From contig JAQBVH010000093.1 in NCBI GenBank assembly GCA_027623615.1, positions 1 to 8,526 on the forward strand: DNA of 8,526 bases. The letters are read 5' to 3'. How positions within the stretch are numbered: the stretch's first letter is position 1; every line of letters begins with the position of its first letter. This document shows positions 1-5,658 of the stretch, in pieces. The position numbers and the translations under genes are program-made. Source of the DNA: Planctomycetota bacterium (lineage in GTDB: Bacteria; Planctomycetota; UBA1135; GCA-002686595). The notes under the pieces are model-generated. The model worked only from the letters and a program-made list of their open reading frames with translations. It did no database searches and had not been told where the DNA came from.

Positions 1-869
1 CGATCGGCTCGATTCGTTACGGCTGCCTCTGCAAGGAGGACGGGATGCCGATCGACGACCTGCTCGTCTATCGGGACGCGGAGTCGACGATCTACCTGGT
101 CGTCAACGCCTCGAACACCGAGCGTGACCTCGCCTGGATCCGCGAGCACGCCGAGGGCATGGACGTCACGATCGACGACCAGACCGAGCGGACCGCCATG
201 CTGGCCGTCCAGGGTCCGCGCTCGCCCGAGGCTGCCCAGCCGTGCGTCGAGGGCCTCGACCTCGCCGAGATGGGCTACTACAAGTTCGGCTTCGCCACGG
301 TGTGCGGCCTCGAGAGCGTGCGCATCAGCCGCACGGGCTACACCGGCGAGACCGGCTTCGAGATCTACCTGCCCGAGGGCGAGGCCGTGCGCGTCTGGAA
401 CGAACTCCTCGCCGCTGGCGCAGGCTGCGGTCTGACTCCCATCGGCCTGGGCGCGCGCGACACGCTGCGCCTCGAGGCGGGCATGTCCCTCTACGGCCAC
501 GAGATCGACGAGTCCCACGACCCGATCCAGGCCGGCCTGAACTTCGCCGTCTCCTTCAAGGAGGAGAAGGGCGACTGGATCGGCCGCAGCGCCCTCGCGG
601 CGATCAAGGCGAACCCCACGCGTGCCCTGGTCGGCATCACGACGGGCGGCAAGCGTGTTCCCCGTCAGGGCTACGCTCTGGTTCACGGCGCTGACGTCGT
701 GGGCGAGGTCGTCTCCGGCGCAGTCTCCCCGACCCTCGGCACGAACATCGGTTCGGCCTACGTCCCCCTCGCGCTGGCCGAACCCGGCACGGAGCTCGAG
801 ATCGACATTCGCGGCAAGCGGCAGGCCTGCACTGTCGTCGCCCTCCCCTTCTATTCCCGCACCCGCTGA
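1..869 (+). CDS. gcvT: Glycine cleavage system T protein (aminomethyltransferase), 5' end missing
   Basis: This gene enters from the left edge. The frame is open from base 3, giving about 288 visible residues that end at TGA 867-869. The usual length is about 360-375, so roughly the first 80 residues lie outside the window. GcvT takes the aminomethyl group from the lipoyl arm of GcvH, passes the methylene group to tetrahydrofolate and releases ammonia in the cytoplasm. Visible signatures are RYGCLCKEDGMPIDDLLVYR at the left end, which includes the catalytic-Asp motif IDDL; LVVNASNTERDLAWI; AVQGPRSPEA; ISRTGYTGETGFEIYLP; and GLGARDTLRLEAGMSLYGHE. The C-terminal barrel has SGAVSPTLGTNIGSAYVP. 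The ATG at 45 lies inside the conserved catalytic segment and is not the start. In most relatives the IDD motif follows GG; here it follows DGMP, a mild variant. GcvH begins 5 bases downstream, so the two are surely co-transcribed. Confidence 0.97.
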   Translation, partial: IGSIRYGCLCKEDGMPIDDLLVYRDAESTIYLVVNASNTERDLAWIREHAEGMDVTIDDQTERTAMLAVQGPRSPEAAQPCVEGLDLAEMGYYKFGFATVCGLESVRISRTGYTGETGFEIYLPEGEAVRVWNELLAAGAGCGLTPIGLGARDTLRLEAGMSLYGHEIDESHDPIQAGLNFAVSFKEEKGDWIGRSALAAIKANPTRALVGITTGGKRVPRQGYALVHGADVVGEVVSGAVSPTLGTNIGSAYVPLALAEPGTELEIDIRGKRQACTVVALPFYSRTR

Positions 870-874
870 ATCCC

Positions 875-1276
875 ATGCGTCCCGACGACCGCAAGTACAT
901 GGACTCCCACGAGTGGGCCAAGCTGGACGGCGACACCGTCCTGGTCGGCATCACCGACTTCGCCGTGCAAGAGCTCAGCCACGGCAACATCGACGACCTC
1001 GTCTACTGCGACCTGCCCGAGCTGGGCCGCATGATCGAGCAGGGCGAGACCTTCGGCGAGATCGAGTCGGTCAAGGCCGTCGCCGACCTCAACGCGCCCG
1101 TCGGCGGTGAGATCGTCGAGGTCAACGCGGCGATCGAAGATCACCTCGAGATCCTGGCCACCGACCCCTGGAAGCAGGGCTGGATGGTGCGCATCAAGCC
1201 GACCGCCAAGTCGCTCGAGCACCTGCTCGACGCCGAGGCGTACGAGCAGATCGTGACCGAAGCGCAGGGCGCCTAG
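875..1276 (+). CDS. gcvH: Glycine cleavage system H protein (lipoyl carrier)
   Basis: This 133-residue protein is the mobile lipoyl carrier of the glycine cleavage system. It shuttles the aminomethyl group between the P, T and L proteins. The lipoylation site is Lys67 in GEIESVKAVADLNAPVGGEI, the family hallmark. Other conserved parts are HEWAKLDGDTVLVGITDFA near the N-terminus, the LVYCDLPELG strand, and the C-terminal LLDAEAYEQIV. Length is normal. Compared with my memory of E. coli GcvH there are about five extra residues (around SHGNI, residues 35-39) between the ITDFA helix and the DLVY strand. No Shine-Dalgarno is visible ahead of the ATG, and the gcvT stop lies 5 bases upstream, so translational coupling to gcvT is likely. 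A lipoyl/octanoyl-transferase gene follows 10 bases after the stop. Confidence 0.97.
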   Translation: MRPDDRKYMDSHEWAKLDGDTVLVGITDFAVQELSHGNIDDLVYCDLPELGRMIEQGETFGEIESVKAVADLNAPVGGEIVEVNAAIEDHLEILATDPWKQGWMVRIKPTAKSLEHLLDAEAYEQIVTEAQGA

Positions 1277-1286
1277 GTTCGACGTC

Positions 1287-2015
1287 ATGACCGGCGCCGC
1301 ATCCTCCTGGCGCCTGCTGCGCACGTGGGCGGTGAGCCCCGAGCTGGCGATGGGCCTCGACGAGGTCCTGCTCGACCAGGTCGGCTCCCCGCCCACGCTG
1401 CGCTTCTACACCTGGGAGCCCGACACCCTCAGCCTGGGTTACTTCCAACGCTTCGCGGAGGTCCCGGCGACCGCCCAGGCGACGCGCGTCGTGCGCCGGC
1501 TGACGGGGGGCGGCGCGATCCACCACGCCGGTGAATTGACCTTCTCGATCGCGGCAGACGCGGCCCATCCCCTCTATCGCGGTCCGGTCGCGCCCAGCTA
1601 CGAGCGGGTGCACGCGGTGGTGATCGACGCGCTCGGACGCCACGGCGTCAGCGCGGCGCTGCGCCGCGCTGACGCCGTCACCTCGGACGTCGCGGGCACG
1701 GGCATGTGCTTCCACGCCTCGACGCCCCTCGACATCGTCTGGGACGAGGCCAAGGGCGTCGGCTCGGCCCAGCGTCGTCGGCGCGGTCGGGTGCTCCACC
1801 ACGGCTCGATCAAGCTCGCGGCCTCGCACCTGGAGACCGGGGTGGCCCGCGCGCCCCAGGTCTCGCCCGCGGACCTGGCCGACACGCTGCTCGCGCAGAT
1901 GACGGAGCAGTGGCATGGGCGCTTCGACGAGGACGACCCCACGGCGGACGAGCTCGCTCGCGCCCAGGTGCTTGGCGCGGCGACCTGCGCCGAGGCCTTC
2001 CTGCGCCGCAGGTAG
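1287..2015 (+). CDS. Lipoyl/octanoyl transferase or lipoate-protein ligase (LipM/LplA superfamily)
   Basis: This 242-residue cytoplasmic enzyme of the biotin/lipoate A/B ligase fold attaches an octanoyl or lipoyl group to a carrier-protein lysine. Visible motifs are WRLLRTWAVSPELAMGLDEV (residues 8-27), the lipoyl-binding RRLTGGGAIHH (70-80), MCFHASTPLDIV with Cys141, the lysine of AKGVGSAQRRR (Lys156), and VLHHGSIKLA (169-178). The Cys before F-x-x-x-x-x-x-DI and the GSAQ...HGSI block match LipM-type octanoyltransferases, which use a cysteine acyl intermediate. Lys156 matches the ligase lysine, so a lipoate-ligase role cannot be excluded. It is slightly short at the C-terminus compared with LipM (about 278). 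It sits 10 bases after gcvH, so GcvH is the obvious substrate. ATG 1287 is supported because the family's conserved N-terminal strand starts within ten residues of it. There is no clear ribosome binding site. Confidence 0.88.
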   Translation: MTGAASSWRLLRTWAVSPELAMGLDEVLLDQVGSPPTLRFYTWEPDTLSLGYFQRFAEVPATAQATRVVRRLTGGGAIHHAGELTFSIAADAAHPLYRGPVAPSYERVHAVVIDALGRHGVSAALRRADAVTSDVAGTGMCFHASTPLDIVWDEAKGVGSAQRRRRGRVLHHGSIKLAASHLETGVARAPQVSPADLADTLLAQMTEQWHGRFDEDDPTADELARAQVLGAATCAEAFLRRR

Positions 2016-2055
2016 GACGTCCAGGTGCCAGGCCTGGCAGGACACCTTGCGTCCT
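2014..2055. terminator. Nested palindrome at the end of the gcv operon, possible terminator
   Basis: AGGACG (2014-2019) pairs with CGTCCT (2050-2055). Inside, AGGTG (2023-2027) pairs with CACCT (2043-2047), and the core TGCCAGGCCTGGCA (2027-2040) is a perfect 14-base palindrome. It overlaps the stop codon of the lipoyl-transferase gene. There is no T-run, so Rho-independent activity is uncertain. Its place between converging genes fits a bidirectional terminator. Confidence 0.4.
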
Positions 2056-2061
2056 GCGCGA

Positions 2062-2089
2062 GGCGCGCGGGCGCCGTGTACCGCGCGCC
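2062..2089 (-). terminator. GC-rich hairpin just after the stop of the 2-TM protein gene
   Basis: GGCGCGCGG (2062-2070) and CCGCGCGCC (2081-2089) form a perfect 9-bp stem with a 10-base loop. It begins 2 bases beyond the stop codon of the minus-strand gene that ends at 2092. No T-tail follows. It is probably a transcript end or 3'-end stabiliser, and with the neighbouring palindrome it separates the converging units. Confidence 0.4.
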
Positions 2090-2091
2090 GA

Positions 2092-2760
2092 CTACGCCGC
2101 GACGAGGGCGGTGCGACAGACCTCCGCGAGGGGTCCGTCGTAGCGCGCGCTCTCGATCTCGGCCGGCGGGCAGACCTCGCCCGCGCGCAGCCGTCCGGTC
2201 GGCGCGAGCGCCGGACCATCGTGCTTGAGGTCGAGGACCAGCCCGCTGTGCTTGCAGCGCACCACCGCGACCCGGCGACCGGGGAAGGTGCGCGGCGTGG
2301 CGCCAGGGATGGCCGAGGGGGCGAGCAGGAGCACCTCCTCACCCAGGTCGAGCAGCCAGGTCGTGCCCGCGGGACCGTCGATGACCCAGGCGTCCTTGGC
2401 CGTGCCCTCGAGGACCTCGACGCGCCCGTAGTCCAGGTCGTCCAGTAGCTCGCGTCGCACGCGCCAGGTGCCGCGCACGTAGTACACGATCGACCACGTG
2501 CCGCCGAACGCCATCGTGATCAAGCCTGGGACGAAGAGCATCACGTCGCGCGTGACCTCTTCCTTCGCGCCGCCGGGGAACACGAACGTTGCCGGCACCC
2601 CGAAGAGCAGGATGCCCGCGACGAAGCTGCCCGAGAGCAGGATCAACGCGGCCACCGTGTACGACGACCAACCCGGCTCGGTGACCCGCTCCTGATGGGC
2701 GGCGCGCTCGACGCGGGCACGCTCGGGTGGGGTCATGTCACGGTGACGCAGGCTGGTCAT
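2092..2760 (-). CDS. Two-helix membrane protein of unknown function
   Basis: I do not recognise the family. With the start at 2760 the product has 222 residues. A charged N-terminal tail (1-30, rich in Arg and Glu) is followed by two hydrophobic segments at about 34-61 (VAALILLSGSFVAGILLFG) and 73-95 (VMLFVPGLITMAFGGTWSIV). A basic stretch (RGTWRVRREL) and a soluble domain of about 120 residues (DYGRVEVLEGTAKDAWVID ... CKHSGLVLDLKHDG) follow. The positive residues on both flanks suggest that tail and domain face the cytoplasm, joined by a helical hairpin. The start was chosen because GAAGGA lies 6 bases before the ATG at 2760; an upstream in-frame ATG at 2787 has no such site. It follows the signal-peptide gene by 75 bases on the same strand and may share its transcript. 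Hairpins at 2014-2089 end the unit. Confidence 0.7.
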   Translation of the reverse strand: MTSLRHRDMTPPERARVERAAHQERVTEPGWSSYTVAALILLSGSFVAGILLFGVPATFVFPGGAKEEVTRDVMLFVPGLITMAFGGTWSIVYYVRGTWRVRRELLDDLDYGRVEVLEGTAKDAWVIDGPAGTTWLLDLGEEVLLLAPSAIPGATPRTFPGRRVAVVRCKHSGLVLDLKHDGPALAPTGRLRAGEVCPPAEIESARYDGPLAEVCRTALVAA

Positions 2761-2766
2761 GGCCAG

Positions 2767-2772
2767 TCCTTC
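2767..2772 (-). promoter_or_regulatory. Ribosome binding site that fixes the start at 2760
   Basis: The minus strand reads GAAGGA here, 6 bases upstream of the ATG at 2760. This is a good Shine-Dalgarno match and spacing, and it argues against the longer form starting at 2787. Confidence 0.55.
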
Positions 2773-2835
2773 GACCGCGGGAGGCATCGGACTGAACGCT
2801 GGCTCGTCCCGGGACAGGCTGGCGATCGGCGCTCG

Positions 2836-3540
2836 CTACTCGTCGCTCCGAGCGACCTGCGCCAGGGTCACCTCGACGCGCCAACCGTTCTTGGTCTGCA
2901 CGCTGACCCCTTCGAGGCGCGAGCCGTCCGACAGGCGCAGGGGTCGCCACAGGTCGGCCTTCGGGCGGTCGCAACCCCACTTGGCGGTGACGGCGGCTTC
3001 CATCAGGGCCTCGCAGTTCTGGGCGGAGTGATTCCCTGCGGCCATCGGCACCTCGAGGCTGACCGTCTTGGACGCCCGCGTGACCGGGTGGATCGCGTTG
3101 GCCGACAGGAGCAAGCTCAGGTCGAGCCCGTCCTTGTCCGGCGCGATCACCTTCAGCGACAGGGGGGCGCCCTCACACGCGGTGACCGACCCCCGGATGC
3201 CCTGATCGAGGCGCAGGTTGACGTGGAGCGCCTGCTCGATGAACAGGGTTCCGGCGCCCGGGTCCTTGACCGCCGCTGACCCCACGTGGCTGTGGATCTC
3301 GGCCGACTGCATGCGTCCCGCCAGGAGACGGATCACATCGGCGCCGGTCGTGCCCTCGGCGAGGAAGGCCCTCAGTTCGAGGATGCGCGGCTCGCCCTTG
3401 ACCAGCGCGCCGACCTCGATCTCCACACGCGCCGCAGTCGACAGGGAGCCCTCCAGGCGCAGCTGGGCCAGGGACTGGCCCGGGGCGAGGGAGGCGAGGA
3501 CGAGGAGTAGGGAAGCGAGCAGTGCAGTGCGGAGCGTCAT
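2836..3540 (-). CDS. Secreted or periplasmic protein of unknown function
   Basis: This 234-residue protein has a textbook Sec signal peptide: MTLRTALLASLLLVLASLAP, with probable signal peptidase I cleavage after SLA (residue 25). The mature part, about 209 residues, starts QLRLEGSLSTAARVEIEVGA and has alternating hydrophobic residues that suggest beta strands. It also has a helical GTTGADVIRLLAGRM segment (63-77) and three cysteines (122, 176, 190). The last 50 residues (LWRPLRLSDGSRLEGVSVQT ... VEVTLAQV) look like another beta region. I recognise no family. The ATG at 3540 is supported by the signal peptide, but no Shine-Dalgarno is seen. The divergent four-helix membrane protein gene starts 117 bases away, and the 2-TM protein gene follows on the same strand after 75 bases. 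The job is unknown; the context says only envelope. Confidence 0.72.
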   Translation of the reverse strand: MTLRTALLASLLLVLASLAPGQSLAQLRLEGSLSTAARVEIEVGALVKGEPRILELRAFLAEGTTGADVIRLLAGRMQSAEIHSHVGSAAVKDPGAGTLFIEQALHVNLRLDQGIRGSVTACEGAPLSLKVIAPDKDGLDLSLLLSANAIHPVTRASKTVSLEVPMAAGNHSAQNCEALMEAAVTAKWGCDRPKADLWRPLRLSDGSRLEGVSVQTKNGWRVEVTLAQVARSDE

Positions 3541-3657
3541 GGCAGTGGCGTGGTTGGCGGACCCTCGTCGGTACGGACGACCCCAGCGTAGGCTTCTTCC
3601 CCGGGCCCGGAGGAACGTGCCCGGTTAGGATCCCGCCCGCCCTCACCCTGGAGCCCC

Positions 3658-4197
3658 GTGCACGACCTCCCCCTCCACTACCGCGCGACCGTGCGCACCC
3701 TGCTGCGCTTCGCAGCGTCGATGACGATCGTGGGCCTGCTGACCGGCGTCCTGTTCCAGGAGTCGGCCAAGAAGCTCGCCAAGGACCTGGACCCCGCCAT
3801 CCGGTGGGCGGCATCGCGGGGCCTGGCCCTGGTCCACGGTCACGTGTTCACGACCACGGTCCTGATCCCCATCGCCATGGCGGCGGCCCTCGTGCTCGCC
3901 CGCGCGATCGGGGGCAAGGAGCTGAGCGCGTCGCCCCTGCGCTGGCTGATCCGCGGCTACCTGCCCTGTGTCGGCGCGGCGCTGGCCCTGATGCTCTACA
4001 AGGCCTACCACGTGCTGCTCATGGTGCGCGGCGGAGAGCACGACCTGGAGCTGATCGACGGGGCCTACTTCGGCGGCGTCCTCGCCCTGCGCCACGCCCT
4101 CTACGGCGTCGTGCACGTGGGCATGGCCGTCAGCCTGGGCGTGTTCGTGGTCGCCCTGTTCCGCAGCCTCGCGGAGGCCGGCCGGACGGGCGCCTGA
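3658..4197 (+). CDS. Four-helix integral membrane protein, weakly DUF2871-like
   Basis: This 179-residue protein has four hydrophobic helices at about 14-33, 62-84, 98-122 and 147-168, with both ends probably cytoplasmic. Histidines cluster at helix ends: HGH (60-62) opening helix 2, YH (118) in helix 3, and RHALYGVVHVG (145-155) entering helix 4. The pattern of a Gly-rich first helix followed by a helix opened by HxH, an RG pair after helix 3 and GxxH in helix 4 recalls DUF2871. This is from memory and the match is loose. The spaced histidines could bind heme or a metal, which is inference only. The start is GTG 3658, preceded by GGAG with a 4-base gap; the ORF has no better upstream start. 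It is divergent from the signal-peptide gene and converges on tRNA-Gln, with a hairpin at 4208-4247 after its stop. Confidence 0.7.
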   Translation: MHDLPLHYRATVRTLLRFAASMTIVGLLTGVLFQESAKKLAKDLDPAIRWAASRGLALVHGHVFTTTVLIPIAMAAALVLARAIGGKELSASPLRWLIRGYLPCVGAALALMLYKAYHVLLMVRGGEHDLELIDGAYFGGVLALRHALYGVVHVGMAVSLGVFVVALFRSLAEAGRTGA

Positions 4198-4207
4198 GCA
4201 GAACGCA

Positions 4208-4247
4208 AGCAGGCGGCCCGCTCGATGTCTCGAGTGGACCGCCTGTT
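4208..4247. terminator. Strong hairpin between converging membrane-protein gene and tRNA-Gln
   Basis: CAGGCGG (4210-4216) pairs with CCGCCTG (4239-4245). The stem continues as CC/GG, a G-T wobble, and CTCGA/TCGAG around the loop TGTC, interrupted by one mismatch. An A-T pair and a wobble extend the base. The stem begins 10 bases after the stop of the plus-strand gene and 6 bases after the tRNA 3' end. Neither side has a clean T-run; the minus-strand side reads CTTGCGTTCTG. It probably ends both transcripts. Confidence 0.6.
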
Positions 4248-4253
4248 GAAGTG

Positions 4254-4328
4254 TGGTTACCCCGCCAGGACTTGAACCTGAAACGTCTGGACCAAAACCA
4301 GATGTGTTGCCAATTACACCACGGGGTA
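4254..4328 (-). tRNA. tRNA-Gln, anticodon UUG
   Basis: I folded this by hand on the minus strand. The acceptor stem TACCCCG pairs perfectly with CGGGGTA (7 bp), with discriminator A and an encoded CCA at 4256-4254. The D arm is GTGT AATTGGCA ACAC. The anticodon stem TCTGG/CCAGA encloses the loop TTTTGGT, so positions 34-36 are TTG, decoding CAA and, by wobble, CAG as glutamine. The T arm is TCAGG TTCAAGT CCTGG with one T-G wobble at its base. The U1-A72 first pair is typical of bacterial tRNA-Gln. The length is 75 including CCA. The gene lies 61 bases downstream of the cinA stop on the same strand but has its own promoter at 4354-4381. Confidence 0.96.
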
Positions 4329-4353
4329 AGCCGGTGCCGTTTTGGCGGCCGAA

Positions 4354-4381
4354 AGCATATCGCCCCGGCTGGTGGTGTCGA
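4354..4381 (-). promoter_or_regulatory. Sigma70-type promoter of tRNA-Gln
   Basis: On the minus strand TCGACA (4381-4376, 5 of 6 to TTGACA) is followed after 16 bases by TATGCT (4359-4354, 4 of 6 to TATAAT). The tRNA 5' end is 25 bases further on, implying a leader of about 15-20 bases that RNase P would remove. It sits between the cinA stop and the tRNA, so the tRNA need not depend on the tatC-cinA transcript. Confidence 0.5.
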
Positions 4382-4389
4382 GGCCTCCA

Positions 4390-5658
4390 CTACGTTTTTC
4401 GGGCCTCGCGGGCCGCCTGCAGGAGCAGACGCAGGCCCTTGACCGCCGCCCAGGCGCGTACGCGATCGCGTCCCGCGTCCGGCCACTGGTGCTGGTGGGT
4501 CTGGACGTCGCCATCACAGGCCACCCCGAACCAAACGAGACCCACGGGCCGCTCGGCGGACCCGCCACCCGGTCCCGCGATCCCGGTCACGGAGAGCGCC
4601 AGGCGGGCCCCCGCGCGCTGCGCGGCTCCCATGGCCATCGCCGCTGCCGTCTCGGCCGAGACGGCCCCGTGGGACGCGAGGACCTCCTTCGGGACGCCGA
4701 GCCGGGCGATCTTCGCCTCGTCCGAATAGGTCACCACCGTCTCGCGCAGGACGGCGCTGATCCCGGGCACTGCGGTCAGCGCGGCGGCGATCAGGCCGCC
4801 GGTGCAGGATTCGGCCAGGGTGATCGACAGCCCGCTGGCGAGGAGCTCCGCGCCCAGGGCCAGGGCCAGGTCCGGTGAGGTCTCGCTGAACACGTAGGCA
4901 CCGAAGCGCTCGCGGAACTCGACGAGGCGTTGTTCGAGCAGGGCCTCGACCGCAGCCCGGGTCGGGGCGTGGGCGACCAGCTTGGCCGTCAGGATGCCCT
5001 GCTTGACCGTGCAGCCCATGCGCGGGTTCGCGTCCCGCGCCATCCACTCCCCGGCGCCATCGGCGAAGACGCTCTCGGAGAGGTCCGACAGGTGGATCGA
5101 GCGCGAGGCGAAGACCCCGTCGCTGATCGGGTGCGCGTCGAGCCAGGGCGCGACCGCGTGCGCGAACATGTCCGCCAACTCCGGCGGCGGTCCGGGGAGC
5201 ACGAACACGTCCGCGTCCCCCACCTGGCAGTGGATGCCGGGGGCGGTCCCGCAGAGGTTCGCGAGGACCCGTGCGCCCGCGGGCAGCAAGGCCTGCCTGC
5301 GGTTCGACTCGGGCATCGGCCGCGACGAGCGCGCGTACCAGGCGCAGATCTGCCCCCAAGCCTCCTCGGAGTGCTCGATCGCCACTCCGGCCGCGCGGGC
5401 GACCCCGTGGCGGGTCACGTCGTCGAGGGTTGGACCAAGGCCTCCGGAGACCAGCACCAGGGGCGCGCGCTCTGCGGCTGCGACCACGGCTGCGGCGATG
5501 TCCTCCTCGTCGTCGCGCACGATGCCCACGTGGTGTGCTTGCCGCCCCCACTCGACGAGTCGAGCGGCGAGGTGCGGGGCGTTCAGGTCCGGGTGCGCGC
5601 CGGCGAGCAGCTCGTCTCCGACGGAGACGATCGCCGCCGTATGGGCCTCAGCGCTCAC
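4390..5658 (-). CDS. cinA: CinA: MoCF-fold domain plus NMN deamidase domain
   Basis: At 422 residues this is the normal two-domain CinA length. The N-terminal half (about 7-170) is the molybdopterin-binding-like COG1058 domain: VSVGDELLAG (12-20), SGGLGPTLDDVTRHGVA (71-87) and VLPGPPPELADMF (153-165). The C-terminal domain (about 262-420) is the PncC-type amidohydrolase, which converts nicotinamide mononucleotide to nicotinic acid mononucleotide in NAD recycling. It shows LAESCTGGLIAAALT with the nucleophilic Ser284, VVTYSDEAKIARLGVP, HGAVSAETAAAMAMGAA and TGIAGPGGGSAERPVG. The COG1058 domain has ADP-ribose pyrophosphatase activity in some relatives. The usual DTN after GxELL is DLN here. The start is GTG 5658, whose last bases overlap the tatC stop as GTGA, so the genes are translationally coupled. 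The frame stays open upstream inside tatC, but CinA similarity begins only after this GTG. Confidence 0.95.
   Translation of the reverse strand: MSAEAHTAAIVSVGDELLAGAHPDLNAPHLAARLVEWGRQAHHVGIVRDDEEDIAAAVVAAAERAPLVLVSGGLGPTLDDVTRHGVARAAGVAIEHSEEAWGQICAWYARSSRPMPESNRRQALLPAGARVLANLCGTAPGIHCQVGDADVFVLPGPPPELADMFAHAVAPWLDAHPISDGVFASRSIHLSDLSESVFADGAGEWMARDANPRMGCTVKQGILTAKLVAHAPTRAAVEALLEQRLVEFRERFGAYVFSETSPDLALALGAELLASGLSITLAESCTGGLIAAALTAVPGISAVLRETVVTYSDEAKIARLGVPKEVLASHGAVSAETAAAMAMGAAQRAGARLALSVTGIAGPGGGSAERPVGLVWFGVACDGDVQTHQHQWPDAGRDRVRAWAAVKGLRLLLQAAREARKT

Noticed and set aside
1194..2342. Long minus-strand open frame opposite gcvH and the lipoyl transferase
   Set aside because: Its composition is Arg/Ala/Gly-rich, as expected for the complement of GC-rich genes, and the plus strand carries clearly recognisable enzymes over most of it.
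3541..3657. Promoters in the divergent intergenic region, including TAGGAT at 3626-3631 and the palindrome CCGGGCCCGG at 3601-3610
   Set aside because: The region must hold promoters, but no -35 element sits at the right distance from TAGGAT, and a GC palindrome in GC-rich DNA is weak evidence.
3522..4442. 306-residue plus-strand frame running over the four-helix protein and the tRNA
   Set aside because: It reads through a tRNA gene and is very rich in Arg and Pro; the overlapping frame from 3658 has coherent membrane helices and a ribosome binding site.
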